From NCBI RefSeq assembly GCF_002288925.2, contig NW_022098068.1:535923-599922 (forward strand): 64,000 nt of DNA, written 5' to 3'. How positions within the stretch are numbered: position 1 is the first letter of the stretch; every line of letters begins with the position of its first letter. The notes beneath the pieces are model-generated. The model was not told the DNA's origin, ran no database searches, and saw only the letters and a list, made by a program, of their open reading frames with translations. This DNA is from Delphinapterus leucas. Taxonomy: Eukaryota > Chordata > Mammalia > Artiodactyla > Monodontidae. Below, piece after piece: positions 1 through 12,440 of this stretch. The position numbers and the translations under genes are program-made.

Positions 1-88
1 CTGATTCACTTTGTTATAAAGCAGAAACTAACACACCATTGTAAAGCAATTATACCCCAATAAAGATGTTAAAAAAAGAAAAAAAGAC
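1..88 (+). mobile_element. L1 3' end, cut by window edge
   Basis: The sequence is the last part of a cetartiodactyl-type L1 3' UTR, with the tail motif ccccaataaagatgtt followed by an A-rich run. The same tail recurs near 15830, 17675 and 42345. The element enters from the left edge, so its length is unknown. Confidence 0.9.
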
Positions 89-294
89 ATGCAATCAGTA
101 AATGTGAGCAAGAATTCAATCCCAAATCTGTCACACTGAATTTTAAGCTAAAACTTGAGGTTAATAAAAACAGCACTAAGTTAAAAGTTAAAAAAAAGAG
201 TATCAATGAAAAACCCACAATTAACATTACAATATTCCCCTTTATTATCAGGAAAGAGACAAGTATGTTCACTCTATGCCACTTCGATTCAACA

Positions 295-600
295 TTATAC
301 TGGAGATTCTAGAAATTAGGCAAAGAAAAAAATTAAGACAGTAAGATTGGAAAGAAATACATAAAACAATCTCTATTTACAAATGACATGATTTTGTATG
401 TTGAAATTCCTAAAATATCTATACACAACAAAAAACTAACAGAAGGATTAAATGATTTCAGCAAGGTTTCAGGATACAAGATCAATATACAGTAATCAAT
501 TTTTTTCCTATTTATAGCAATGAAAAATCTGAAAATAAGTTTAAGAAGACATTTTCATTTATAATAATATAAAAAATAATAAAATACTCTCTGCCTCAAA
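295..600 (+). pseudogene. L1 ORF2 reverse transcriptase fragment
   Basis: Plus-strand translation gives pieces of the L1 reverse-transcriptase palm around the catalytic loop. The usual FADD motif reads FTND at 376-387, and stops and frame breaks follow. No 5' or 3' end of the element is seen. It is an old, inactive fragment that may or may not belong to the L1 tail at the window start. Confidence 0.7.
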
Positions 601-1184
601 GCTCTTGATTTGAAGTTTTTCCAAAAATTTAATAACAAAGTTTCCAGTTTCTGTCTATGTCTTTCTCAATGATTTCTCTGGTTTTCCAAGGAGACTCAAA
701 GTCTTTATGCAAATAAGACTCCTGTTGTGCTCTTTTTGAGATGTTTGTAAATCACCCCTACTCCGTCTTTCACCCCTTCACCCTTTCACATACACATATA
801 GGAAAGCTTCTATAGACCTGCCTAGGTTTTAATGGCTGACATATAATTAGCTTATGTGTCCTGCATTTTCATAGGGGTCATTGTACAATTAAAAGTTTTT
901 TTTTAGAAAAGAAGCACTAATGTTGGAAATTAAAGAACTATGTTAAGCTAGGGCAGGGCAGGGACAAAGGTACAAATGAACCATCTAAAAACACTAATGG
1001 ACAGCTATTTACTCCTGAGATAAAGTTGATCCTGCTCATGAGTGTCCATAGACTACAAAATCCAAAGTACAATAGGCCTAATGATATGCAGGGAAAATGA
1101 CTTTGATATGGAAACAGGAGATGTGAGCTGTACTGTGAAATGTCTAAACTAGCCTTGATATAATATAAAGTATAATATAAAAGG
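601..1184. other. Unassigned AT-rich sequence
   Basis: I recognise no gene, exon or repeat family here. Open frames are short and not protein-like. Confidence 0.5.
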
Positions 1185-1335
1185 TATTGCACTAGAATTA
1201 GAAAACCTGCTTTTAAGTCCCAGCTATCTCACCAACCTGTATTTTCCTTGAAAAAGTCCTTTCTCTCTGGGCCTCATTTTTCCCTTCCGTAATATAAGAA
1301 GTTGAACTCAATCGGTTCTGACAGTATAATTTTGT
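1185..1335 (+). mobile_element. MIR SINE fragment
   Basis: The MIR core is visible as a diverged version of the tract 'gggcctcattttt...' followed by 'gaagttgaactcaatc'. It is an ancient tRNA-derived SINE shared by all mammals and is inactive. Confidence 0.65.
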
Positions 1336-1604
1336 TATCTGGCTCTCTTGTGATCCTACTGAGCAGTTATAGCAATAGCCACAGATGGGGCTCAGTAGGG
1401 CATTGTGTAGATGACAATGAAGTGGATGAGTAGAGAGATCAATGAACACATACATTATGACTACCTCTAGTCTCTATCTTATAAGGAAAATGATCTAGAT
1501 CCTGTCACCTCCTCTCTTGATGGAATTCTTCAGAACCAAGGATCCCTAGATATCTTGTCAGTATCATATCTAAAATCAGAAAGAGTCTCTGAATACTTGG
1601 TGAA

Positions 1605-1810
1605 TCCTGCTGTCAGACAGATCTGGGTTCAAATCCCAATTCTGACACACTTTGGCTGTGTGACTTTGGGAAGCTTATTTTGTGTTTTTGAGCCTCATTT
1701 GTCAAATGATGATCAAAATCATATCTTCCTTGTATTCTGGGGGGGGGAGAATTCAATAAGGTAATGGTGGTAAATTGCCTAGCATATAGTAGGTAAATAA
1801 GGTGTTTATA
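1605..1810 (+). mobile_element. MIR SINE
   Basis: A clear MIR match: 'gatctgggttcaaatccca', then 'ctgtgtgactttgggaag', then 'gcctcatttgtcaaatgatg', and the 3' part 'gcctagcatatagtaggta'. A run of G at about 1740 interrupts the 3' half. The short open frames over it on both strands are not genes. Confidence 0.85.
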
Positions 1811-1861
1811 TTTTCCCCTTTCATGGAGGGTGTGGAGTGGCTGGTATAGCCTGTAGAGCAC

Positions 1862-2654
1862 TGAAAGACCATCAATTTGTCCCCAGGAGGCCTATCAATA
1901 GCAGAAAACAGATGATCACACAAGAAATAAGCACTGAATTTAACCTTATCCACATCTCCATCATGCAGAGTAGCACTAAATCTTTATTAAGAGCAAGACC
2001 AGAATTGATAATGTGAAAACCTCTGAGATTTCCAAGCAAGAGTCTTTTTTATGGGGCCATGAGTCAAGATTTGTCTCATGCCTCTCTTCTCCCAGGACCA
2101 GTGAGCAACAGATGAAATATTTATTCTGACTGAGACATTGGCTATGCCCTCTGAAAGAAACCCAAGAGAATTGGTGACTCCTTGAATATCATATTTTTGG
2201 CTCCACTTCACCTTAGGGACTGGAACTCTGGTTCCTAAAATCCAGAGGTTGAATTACCAGAAGAAACCCTCAAGCCACCACTGGGCAAGAACTTTGAGTG
2301 CTGAGTAGGCAACCTTAGTGTCCAGGAAGTAAACAAAAATGCAAACAAGGATATGTTTCAGGAGCCAGAAATATAGGATCATGAAACTACAAATCAAGTA
2401 ATCTGCAACTACCAAGAGACTCTGGGAATTACATGAAAACTCAACTAGGCCACAGAGCCATCAGGTCCCACTTAGGTCAAAACCCCTATGCAGCATCACC
2501 AGATCCAAAATGAAATGAAGCCAAATTGCTCAAATTAATTTTTGCCACTCATCCTAGACTGAGACATCATGGAATGAGGGAAACATGAAACAGGGACTGG
2601 ATAGTAGTCAGCCTACTCATTCTTTCATCAAACATAGTGATTCAAACAATCACT
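1862..2654. other. Unassigned sequence
   Basis: No recognisable repeat family and no convincing exon. A 74-codon minus-strand frame at 1987-2211 has no supporting signals. Confidence 0.45.
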
Positions 2655-2800
2655 AAACTGGTAGTCCCTTGAATGTTAGGGTCACATTTGTCTTGTTCTA
2701 TGTCTTTGATAGAGAGAAAACTAAATAAATATTCATTGAATGGATAGATGAAAAGTTGGCTGGATGAATTGAAAAATGGATGGACGAGTAAATGTCATGC
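2655..2800 (+). mobile_element. L2 LINE 3' end with ATGG-rich tail
   Basis: The sequence 'aataaatattcattgaatgg' is the typical L2 3' terminus. It is followed by a degenerate repeat of ATGG/TGGA units, which is the usual short-repeat tail of L2 rather than poly(A). Confidence 0.7.
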
Positions 2801-2814
2801 TAGGAAAAGGGTTA

Positions 2815-2945
2815 AAAAATTAGGAAACCTAGGCTTTAGTTCTGCTAGTAACTGGCATATAATGTTGAACAAATTCTTTTTCTTTGCTGCTCATTGCCTG
2901 TGTATAATGTGAGACTATCTCAAAAGGCCCTGTCAGCTCAGCTCC
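2815..2945 (+). mobile_element. MIR SINE fragment
   Basis: Diverged MIR body: 'aaacctaggctttagttctg', a degenerate 'tgttgaacaaattcttt' segment, and 'gcctgtgtataatgtgag'. Ancient and inactive. Confidence 0.6.
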
Positions 2946-3084
2946 TCATTGATTTTTGTGATGCCCTCAGGTGGTGATTACCAACGCTGGTTCAGGAGTT
3001 TATCACTGGATTCTCCCCTGCCATCTTCTGAGCCTGTTGAGTCATTGGAATGACATGGGAGAAGAGTTTCTTATGGAGGGAGGC

Positions 3085-3225
3085 AGCACAACATAGTGTG
3101 AAAAACATGGGCTGTGAACAGGCTTAACAGGCATAAGTTCCATTCCCAGTTCTGCTACTCTAGCTATACAGGCTTGCGCAAGTAAATTCCTCTCTCTGTA
3201 TCAACCTGGTTGATGGCCAGAATTG
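3085..3225 (+). mobile_element. MIR SINE
   Basis: MIR 5' half and core: 'aaaaacatgggctgtgaac', 'ttccattcccagttctgc', 'gcgcaagtaaattcctct'. Plus orientation, about 20-25% diverged by eye. Confidence 0.75.
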
Positions 3226-3479
3226 GAAAGTTCAGTCCAGCCAAGGAGTATAAACTACTCTCAATTTTCAATTACAAAGATTTCATTTATGGACAAAGTG
3301 GAATTGTCTTTACTGTGGGTGGTTTAGGGATTAGGACTCTGCTATCAAGGTGAAAAGTCTAGGAAATTTTATCAAAAGTTAAGAAGTTATGCCTTATGAA
3401 TGCTGCTCTCTTCCCACTATTCAAAGACAGAAACGCTAACCCTTATAGGCTATAAATAAATAGAAAAAAGAAAGAAGAT

Positions 3480-3545
3480 ACTAATGTTTCTTAAGCCCTT
3501 ACTATGTGATAAACATTATAATACATATGATCATACACTTAATTT
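3480..3545 (-). mobile_element. MIR 3' fragment
   Basis: 'cccttactatgtgataaaca' is the reverse complement of the MIR 3' motif that normally reads 'catagtaagcgctcaat'. Only this end is preserved. Confidence 0.5.
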
Positions 3546-3689
3546 GGAAAATAGTAAGAAACACAAAAATTAAAAATAAGCCATAATTTCTCAAATTGAA
3601 AATTAAATAAGTAGTAAATGAAGCCATCCTCCATATCCCATTCCACTCCCAAGAGGTAACAAGTGTTAACAATTTGGTATAAATCAGGT

Positions 3690-3855
3690 GTCACCTCCTA
3701 AATGAAGCTTTCTCCAATTTCACCTTATTTAAAATTGCCACCCCATCCCCCAGTCTGGATCCCTCTTTACTCTTTATTTTTCTCCATAGAGCTTTTCATC
3801 ATCATATGTACTATATATTGTATTGATTTATATATTTATTGTCTGTATCCCCACC
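3690..3855 (+). mobile_element. L2 LINE 3' region, interrupted
   Basis: L2 3' UTR landmarks are 'gtgtcacctcctaaatgaag', 'cttctccaatttcacctta' and 'atatatttattgtctgta'. The match stops at about 3855, where L1 5' UTR sequence starts. I did not find the rest of this L2 beyond the L1. Confidence 0.75.
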
Positions 3856-4385
3856 ATTGGCTTCCCCAAGCCCCCCAAGTGGCTACCCATAAAAAGTCCC
3901 ACCAACCAGCAAACCAGCAACAGCAACAGGACCCTCAAGTTTGCACAGCTAGCTGCCCTGGGACCCACCCTTGCCCACCAGTGGTCCAGCATCAACACCA
4001 GACATGCAAGCTTGAGGGGACTCAGCCCTATACACCAGGGGCCTACACCAGCACTGAGATTCCCCCAGACCCCAATGCAAACTGCCCAGGCACCAGCCCA
4101 CTCACCAGCAGGCCAGCAGCCACTGCATGAGGTAGGGCCTAGCAGCCAAATGGGCCAGGGTTCAGCCCCACCTATGAGCACACCCATAGTAGTCAACCCT
4201 GCCACAAGAGAATGGCCCATGCAGCCCACAAAGGGTTCACTCCTAGAGCATATAGCTCTGGTGACCATAGGAGAGTGTGATGCTGGGAACCATAGGACTT
4301 TCCCTACATAATGTCACTACTCAAAAATTGGGAAATATAATAAACTTACCTATTACATAAAAATAAAAACAGAGAATTAGACAAA

Positions 4386-5290
4386 ATGAAGCAACAGAAT
4401 AATACATTCCAAATGAAGGAACAAGATAAAACCCCCCAAAAAGAATTAAGTGAAGTGGAGATAAGTAATCTATCCAATAAAGAGTTCAAGATAATGATCA
4501 TAAAGTTGCTCAATGAACTCAGAAGAAGAATAAATGTACACAGTGAGAAGTTTAACAGTGAGCTAGAAAATATATTTTAAAAAAACAGAGCTAAGAAATA
4601 CAATAACTGAAGTTATAAATATAGTAGAAGGCATCATCAGTAGATTAGATGAAGCAGAGGAACAAGTCAGAAAACTGGAAGAGTAGTGGAAAACACCCAA
4701 GCTGAACCAAAAAAAAAAAAAAGAATTTAAAAAAATTTGGAGAGTATCAGAGACCTCTGAGATGACATCAGACATACTAATATGTGTATTATAGAGGTCC
4801 CAGAAGGAGAAGAGAGAGAGAAAGGGGAGAAACCTTATTTGAAGAAACAATAGTTGTAAACTTCTCTAACTTGAGAAAAAACAGACATCCAGGTCCAGGA
4901 AGCATAGAGAGGCTCAAAGAAGATCAACCCAAAGAAGTATATTTCAATACACATTGTAATTAAAATGGCAAAAATTGAAGATAAAGAGAAACATTAAAAG
5001 CTGTAAGGGAAAAGCAGGTAGTTATGTACAAGGGACTTCCCATAAGATCATCAGGTGACTTTTCAGCAGAAACTTTTGCAGGCCAGAGGGAGTGGCACAC
5101 TATTTTTAAAACAATTAGAGGGAAAAAATCCCTGCAACTTAGAATTCTCTACCCAGCAAGGCTATCATTCAGATTTGAAGGAGACATAAATAGTTCTACA
5201 GAGAAGCAAAAGCTGAAAGAGTTCAGATCCACTAAACCGCTTTATAAGAAATGATAAAGGGGCTTCTTTAAGCAGAAAAGACCACAAGTA
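4386..5290 (+). pseudogene. L1 ORF1 remnant (element 1)
   Basis: ORF1 encodes the L1 RNA-binding chaperone, which trimerises through a coiled coil and coats L1 RNA in the cytoplasm. The first 64 codons are open from ATG 4386 and include the lysine- and glutamate-rich start and early coiled coil, then a stop at about 4578. The C-terminal domain is still readable at 5024-5254, with the conserved pattern DFSAET then YPARLSFRFEGD. Between them the frame is lost. It is a pseudogene of a mobile element. Confidence 0.85.
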
Positions 5291-5739
5291 GAAATATAAA
5301 ACTTAGGAAAGAAACAATTTCATCTGTAAAGACAAATATACAGTAAAGGTAGTAGATCAACCTTTTGTAAAACTTTAGAAAGGTTAAAAGACAGAAGTAG
5401 TAAAATCATCTATATCCACAATAAATAGTTAAGCGATGTACAGAATTAAAAGATGCAAAATATGGCACAAAAATCATAAAATATGTGGAGTAAGTAAAAG
5501 TGTAGCTTTGATAGAATGAGATTGAATTGAAATCATCAACTTAAATTAGTCACTTATAAATATTAGTTGTTATATATGAACCTAATAGAAACCACAAACA
5601 ATAATCTAAAATAGATAAACATGAAAAAAAAGAGAAAGGAATCCAAACATAAACTAAATATAGTCATCAAATCACAAGGGAAGAGGGCAAAAGAAGAAAG
5701 GAGAAAACATAGCTACAAAAAAGCAGGAAAAAACAAAAT

Positions 5740-8700
5740 GGAAATAAGTACATAAATATCAATAATTACTTTAAATGTAAATGGACTAAATGCTCCAATC
5801 AAAAGATATAGAGTGGCTGAATGGATTTTAAAAATGACTCGTATATATGTTGCCTACAAGATAATCACTTCAGATCTGAAGACACACACAGACAGAAAGT
5901 GAGGGGATGGAAAAGGTTATTTTGTTCAAAATGGAAATAAAAAGAAAGCTGGAGTAGCAATACTTGCATGAGACAAAATAGACTTTAAAACAAATACTGT
6001 AATAAGAGACAAAGAAGGACAATACATAATGATCAAGGGAATGATCCAACAAGAAAATATAACAATTGTAAGTGTATATGGACCCAACATAGGAGCACAT
6101 ATGCATAAAGCAAATATTAACAAACAAAAAGACAGAAATTGACTGCAACACAAGAATAGTAGGGGACTTCAACACCCCACTTACATCAAAGGACAGGTCA
6201 TTCAAACAGAAAATCAATAAGGAAACATTGGCTTTAAATGACACGTTAGATCAGATGAATTTAATAGATATGTATACAACATTCCATGCAGAAACAGCAA
6301 AATACACATTCTTTTCAAGTGTATCTGGAACATTCTCCAGAGCAGATCAAATGCTAGGCCACTAAAGAAGTCTCAGTAAACTTAAGAAGATTGAAATCAT
6401 CAAGCATCTTTTCCAACCACAATGCAATGAGACTAGAAATCAACTACAAGGAAAAAAAATACTAGTATATAAACACATGGAGGCTAAACATTATGCTATT
6501 AAACAAATAATGAGTCACTGAAGAAATCAAAGAGGAAATCAAAATATACCTAAAGACAAATGAAATGGAAACAGAGTGACTCCAAATTTATAAGACAGAG
6601 CAAAAGCCTTTCACAGAGAGAAGTTTATAGCAATATAAGGCTACCTCAGGAAACAAGAGAAATATCAGATAAAAAACCTAAGCTTATACCTAAAGGAGCT
6701 AGAAAAAGAAGAATGAACAAAACTCAAAGTTAGTAGAACAAAATAAGTAATAAAGATCAGAGCAGAAATAAATGAAATAGAAACTTTAAGAAACAATAAA
6801 AAATCAATGAAACTAAAAGTTGGTTCTTTGAAAAGATAAACAAAATCGATAAACCTTTAGCCAGACTCATCAAGAAAAAAGGGAGAGGACTCAAATCAAT
6901 AAAATTAGAAATGAAAAAGGAGAAGTTACAACTGACACCACAGAAATACAAAGGATCATGAGAGGCTACTATATGCAACTGTATGCCAATAAAATGGACA
7001 ACCTGGAAGAAATGGACAAATTCTTAGAAAAGTACTACCTTCCAAGACTGAATCAGGAAGAAATAGAAAATATGAACAGACCAATCACAAGCACTGAAAT
7101 TTAAACTGTGATTTCAAATCTTCCAACAAACAAAAGTCCAGGACCAGATGGTTTCACAGGTAAATTCTATCAAACATTTAGAGAAGAGATACCACCCATC
7201 CTTCTCTAACTCTTCCGAAAAAACTGCATAGGGAGGAACACACCTAAGCTCATTTTTTAAAAAGATAAAAGTGGTAAACTTCTATCTAGACCCGTCATCA
7301 AGGAAAAAAAGGTCTCAAATTAATAAAATCAAAGAGAAGTTACAAACAACACCACAGAAATTCAAAGAATCATAAGAGAATACAATGGACAATTATATAC
7401 CAATAAAATGGACAAGCTAGAAGAATTGGATAAATTCCTAGAAATATAAAATTTCCCAAGACTTAATGAGAAAGAAATACAAAATATGAAATGACTCATT
7501 AACAGTAATGAAATTGAATCAGTAAGAAAAACTCTCCCAACAAAACTCCAGGACATGATGGCTTCAGAGGTAAATTGTAAACATTTAAAGAGGAGTTAAT
7601 AACTATCCTTTTCAAACTATTCCCAAAAATGCAGAGGAAGGAACACCTCTGAACTCATTCTACGAGGCAAGCATCACCCTTATAGCACAAAATTTGAAAA
7701 TACAGGCCAGTATCACTGAAGAAATTAGATGCAACAATTCTCAACAAAATTTTAGCAAACTGAATCGAACAATACAGTAAAAAGACCATACTCCATGGTC
7801 AAGTGGATTTTGTCTAAGGGATGCAAGGAAAGTTAAGGGTCTGCAAATCACTCAATATGATACACCACATTAACAACTTAAAGAACAAAAATCATATATA
7901 AATCACCTCAGTATATGAAGAAAAAGTTTTTTTTTAAATTTTAACATCTATTTATGATAAAAATTCTCAACAGAATGGGTATAGAGAAAAAATACTTCAA
8001 CATAATAATGGTCATATAAAACAAGCCCACAGTTAACATCATTCTCAAAAGTGAAAAGCTGAATGCATTTCCTCTAAGATCAGGAACAAGACAAGGATGC
8101 CTACTCTTGCTATATTTATTTAACATAGTATTTGAAGTCCTAGCCACAGCACTCATATAAGAAAAGGTATAAAAATAATCCAAATTGGAAAGGAAGAATT
8201 AAAACTCTCACTACTTACAGATAATACTGTATATAGAAAATCCTATATATGCCACCAAACAACTATAAATAAATTAGAACTAATTAACAAGTTCAGTAGA
8301 GTTGTAGGATGCAAAATTAATATACAGAAATATGTTGCACTTCTATAGAATAACAGTAAACTATAAGAAGAAGAAACTAAGAAAACAATCTCATTTACAG
8401 TTTCATTGAAAATAATACAATACCTAGGAATAACTCTAACCAAGGAGGTAAAAGACCTGTACTTGGAAAACTGTAAGACATTGATGAAAGAAACTGTAGA
8501 TGACACAAAAGAATGGAAAGATATACTATGCTAATGGATTGGGGAAATAAATATTGCTAAAATAACCATACTACTGAAGGCAATCTAAAATTTCAAGGCA
8601 ATTCTTGTCAAAATACCAAAGGCACTTTTCACTAAATGTGAATAAATAATTTTGAAATTTGCATGGAAACACAAAAACCCCAAATAGCCAAAGCAATCTT

Positions 8701-8988
8701 GAGAAAAACAACAAAGCTGAAGGTATAATGTTCCCTGATTACAACCTATACTACTAATCATCAATAATCAAAACAGCATGGTACTGGCACAGAGACAGAC
8801 ACATATATCAAGGGAACAGAATTGGGAACCCAGAAATAAACCGACACTTCTACGGTGAATTAGTCTACTGCAAGTGAAATAAGAATATACAATGGAGAAA
8901 ATACAGACTCTTCAACAAGTGGTGCTTTCATATTAAAAATGAAATTACAACCTTCTCTGACACCATATACAAAAATAATTCAAAATGG
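5740..8988 (+). pseudogene. L1 ORF2 remnant (element 1)
   Basis: ORF2 encodes the L1 endonuclease and reverse transcriptase. The endonuclease start reads as TLNVNGLNAPIK near 5770. Its catalytic motif GDFNT is preserved at 6162-6176, while the later SDHNA motif reads SNHNA near 6415. The reverse-transcriptase region begins near 6950. The FADD loop is degraded near 8210 to LTDN. Many in-frame stops and a duplicated segment make it clearly dead. Confidence 0.85.
7263..7700 (+). repeat. Second copy of an ORF2 segment inside L1 element 1
   Basis: The stretch from 'gtcatcaaggaaaaaaagg' to 'cattctacgaggc' repeats the region at about 6860-7255 in the same order and orientation, with an offset near 430 bases. 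Both include the 'accacagaaat' block, the 'ggacaa...gaagaa' block and the 'tccaggac' block. The copies differ at many bases, so the duplication is old or the second copy comes from another L1. Confidence 0.8.
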
Positions 8989-9232
8989 ATATACACCACC
9001 ATGTGTGAAGCAGATAGCTAGTGGGAACCTGCTGTATAGTGCAGAGAGCTCAGCTTGGTTCTCTATGGTGACCTAGATGGGTGGGATGTAGGGGGAGGGA
9101 GGTCTAACGGGGAGGGGATATATGTATACATATAGCTGATTCACTTCATTGAACAGCAGAAACTAACACAATATTGTAAAACAACTATACCCCAATAAAA
9201 TAATAAAATAAAATAAAACGTGAGTTAAAAAA
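8989..9232 (+). mobile_element. L1 3' UTR and tail inside L1 ORF2 sequence
   Basis: This block has the L1 3' UTR signature 'agatagctagtgggaacctg', a G-rich tract, 'gctgattcacttcattg' and the tail 'ctataccccaataaaa' followed by AATAA repeats. ORF2 sequence lies on both sides. It could be a 5'-truncated L1 inserted into element 1, or element 1 ending with a deletion and then a separate L1 fragment. I could not find a convincing target-site duplication. Confidence 0.75.
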
Positions 9233-10225
9233 TTTTTAAAAAGACTTAAATGTAAGATCTTGAAATCATAAAGCTCCTTAGGATAAATCATAGGCTGTAG
9301 ACTCTGACATTTGTCTTAGCAATATATTTTTGGGAGGATATATCTCCTCAGGCAAGGGAAACAAAAGCAAAAATAAACAAATGAGACTACATCAAACTAA
9401 AAACCTTTGCACAGTGAAGGAAATGATCAACAAAATAAAAAGGCTGCCTACTGAATGGGAGAAGATATATGCAAATGATATACCTGATAAGGGGTTAATA
9501 TCCTAAATATACAAAGAACTGAGAAGACTCAAATTTAAAAAACAAACCTATTAGCAAATTGTCAGCAGACCTGAATAGACACTTTTCTGAAGAAGATATA
9601 CAGATGGCCAACAGGCACATGAAAATGATGCTCTACATCACTAATCATCAGGGAAATGCAAATCAAAACCACAATGAGACATCAGCTCACACCTGTCAGA
9701 ATGACTATCATCAAAAAGACAGAAATAACAAATTTTGGTGAGGGTGTGGAGAAAAGGGAAACCAGTATACTCTTGGTAGGAATGTAAATTAGTTCAGCCA
9801 CTATGGAAAAAAGTATGGAGTTTCCTCATAAATTAAAAAATAGAACTACCATACAATCCAGCAATTCCACTTCTGGGTATTTTTATGAAGAAAACAAAAA
9901 GACTAATGAAAAATATATGCACCCATATGTTCACTGCAGTATTATTTACAGTAGCCAAGATATGGAATCAATCAACATGTCCATCAATAGATAAATGGGT
10001 TAAAAAATATGAAGAATTATATATATAATGGAATTCTACTCAGCCATTAAAAAGAATGAAATCTTGCCATTTGCAATAACGTGGATGGGCCTAGAGAGTA
10101 TTGTTCTAAGTAAAGTTTGCAGACATAGAAAGGCCAATAGCATATAATTTCACATACATGTGGAATCTAAAAAACAAAGAAAACAAACTAAACAAAGGAA
10201 CAAATATTTAAAAAAAAAACAGAGA
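9233..10225 (+). pseudogene. L1 ORF2 C-terminal region
   Basis: This continues L1 ORF2 after the reverse-transcriptase domain. It shows 'gacctcaggcaaggg'-type sequence, then the C-terminal zinc-knuckle region and 'ggaattctactcagccatta'. A short open frame at 9559-9741 preserves LNRHFSEEDIQMANRHMK. It ends in an A-rich run at about 10215. It may be the remainder of element 1 or a separate 3' fragment. Confidence 0.8.
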
Positions 10226-10745
10226 TTGAGAGGGGCTAGAACCTGGAACAACACTCCCTTGGAACAATTCCACTATAAGGTTGGTCAAAGAAGGTTCAAT
10301 TTGGCAGACAGATAAGATACAATCCAGAAAGTGAGTTGGCAATTGTGCTAATGTGATGCGGTTTAACAACCTCTCCAGGGAGCTGGGGACATTGATTTGT
10401 CATGTTTTCCAATTTCTGTGGTGTAAATACCTTTACAACTGAACATGGAGTTGGGAAGAGATGTGTACAATTTGTTCTCACAGCCAGTGTGAGGTAGTCT
10501 AGCATACTGTAAAATAAGGTGAGGAATTCCTAGAAGCAGCAGAGAGAGCTTGAAGAAAGGAGACAGGGACCTGAGGCAGAGTCTCGGGCTACAATGGCCT
10601 CACATTGACAAGATAAGAAAGTACTGTTGCAACCTTAGACCAGGATTGGTCCTTGTTACTGGAGCAAGACTGAGTCTGCAGTTGAGCATCAAGGAACTGC
10701 AGTTGTGGTGGGAAGAGATACCCCTGCTAAATTTATAGTCCTCTG
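10226..10745. other. Unassigned sequence
   Basis: I recognise no repeat family or exon. Open frames of 62-69 codons exist on both strands without splice or promoter support. Confidence 0.45.
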
Positions 10746-10746
10746 A

Positions 10747-10935
10747 CACAGTGGTTCTCAAAGTGTGGTCCTAAGTCAAAGCATCAGCATCACCTAGGAA
10801 ACTGTGAGAAATGTACATTTTTAGCCCCACCCCAGACCTACTCAATCAGAAACTCTAGGCTTAGGGACACAGTCATTTATGGTATAACAGCCTTCCAGGT
10901 GATTCTGATGCTCACTGAAGATGGAGAACAATTGT
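10747..10935 (+). mobile_element. MER5A DNA transposon (hAT-Charlie, non-autonomous)
   Basis: Near-complete MER5A: it starts 'cagtggttctcaaagtgtgg', has the middle 'ccccaccccagacctact' and 'gtgattctgatgc', and ends in a diverged copy of the terminal inverted repeat near 10930. It is an ancient, inactive element common to placental mammals. Confidence 0.85.
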
Positions 10936-11535
10936 AATTGCTGCACATGCAGTTTTTCTATGACCAAGCCAGGCAAGGCCATGTCCCAGGCTCTTCTGGG
11001 AAAAATTCTCAATGTGCAAAAGTGACCAGGCAAATTTGTGCTAAGGGGCATTGGCTGCAACTCTGGGGAGGGCAGGTGGGCAGCTGGGCATAGGGAGGTA
11101 TAAGGACACAGAGTGATAGTTTCTTGTCATCTCCATTCCCTGTCATAGCCAACCAGTCTGCAACAACATTGTTAGGGTTAATTCTCTATGCAGGTTGTCT
11201 GTAAACAAGACCATAGCATTCTTCAGATCTGGAAACTCAAGCCTCAGTTTTCAACCTGACAGTCAAGTTTCTCGGTTTTCTATTCAATGTACTATTCTGT
11301 CACCTTATACACTCTGAAAGGATTAGAAAGAACATATAATCTTGAGGTAGAGAAATAGCCCCAGGCAGGAGAAGGCGCTGGGCCTTTCTTAAATCCTCAA
11401 TTAGTTTTGTCATAAAATGAATGCATGAATGTGGAGCTATGTTTCCCAAAATGTAAAGAAAATTACTATACTTGAAATTCAAATCAGATTCCTAAATTTA
11501 TAGAGCATTTTTTCAGTTTTCAAAGAACTTGGTTT
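10936..11535. other. Unassigned sequence
   Basis: No repeat family or gene signal recognised. Low-complexity AT-rich sequence increases toward the right end. Confidence 0.45.
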
Positions 11536-12440
11536 ATTATTGTACTTGTGGTAAAATATGCATAACACAAAATTTACCATCTTAACCATTCTAAATTTAT
11601 ATTTCAGTGGTATTAAATGCATTCATATTGTTGTGCAACCTTTACCACATTCATATACAGAACTCTTTTCATCTTGTAAAACTGAAACTTTGTAGCCATA
11701 AATAATATCTCCCTATTCCCTCTTCCCCCAGTCTCTGCTGACCTCTATTCTACTTTCTGCCTCTATAAATTTCATTACTCTAAGTATTTCATATAAGTGA
11801 AGGCATACAGTATTTGTATATTTTTGTGACTGTCTTATTTCACTTAGAAGAGTGTCCTCAAGGTTCATCCATGCAGTAGCATATGTCAAAATGTCCTTCC
11901 TTTTGAAAACTGAACAATATTCCATTGTATGTATATACCACATTTGGTTTATCCATTCATTCATTCATCTATCAGTGGACACCTGTACTGCTTCTAACTT
12001 TTGGCTATTGTGAATAATGCCACTATGAACACGGGTGTACAAATATCTCTTTAAGACTGTGCTTTCAATGCTTTGGGGTATATATCCACAAGTAGAATTG
12101 TTGGATCATATAGTAACTCTGTTTTCTATTTTGTGAGGAACTGCCATCCTGTTTTCCATAGTGACTGCACCATTTTACAATCCCACCAACAGTGCGCAAG
12201 TGTTCCAAGTTCTCCACATCTTTGGCAACACTTATTTTTTAAGTTTTTTCATAGTAGCCATCCTAATGTGTGTGAGGTGGTATCTCACTGTGGTTTTGAT
12301 TTGCATTTTCCTAATGCTTAATGATGTTGAGCATCTTTTCATGTGTTTATTGGCCATTTGTATAGTTTGAAGAAATATCTATTTGAATCCTTTGCCCATT
12401 TTTAATCAGTTTGTTTGTTGTTAAGTTGTAAGATATAAAT
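11536..12440 (-). mobile_element. L1M 3' end, old LINE
   Basis: Reverse-complement L1M 3' UTR and ORF2 end. Landmarks on the plus strand are 'ggtaaaatatgcataacaca', 'tggctattgtgaataatgcc', 'ttggggtatatatccacaag' and 'cattttacaatcccaccaac'. The ORF2 C-terminus reads on the minus strand with interruptions. Related minus-strand L1M 3' ends occur at 48195, 51995 and 61146. Confidence 0.85.

Larger units (their letters stand above)
3856..8988 (+). mobile_element. L1 element 1, near full length, decayed
   Basis: A plus-strand L1 with a C-rich 5' UTR (3856-4385), ORF1 remnant (4386-5290), inter-ORF region and ORF2 remnant (about 5740-8988). The 5' UTR has the repeated cccaccag units seen in the other L1 copies here. 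ORF2 is broken by many stops and contains a second, diverged copy of part of its reverse-transcriptase region (7263-7700). At 8988 the ORF2 C-terminal region jumps to an L1 3' UTR, and ORF2 sequence resumes at about 9233. The element interrupts an L2. It cannot encode working proteins. Confidence 0.85.

Noticed and set aside
3702..4311. Overlapping frames of 142, 162 and 146 codons on both strands.
   Set aside because: They lie across the junction of an L2 and an L1 5' UTR. The C-rich 5' UTR lacks stops in several frames at once.
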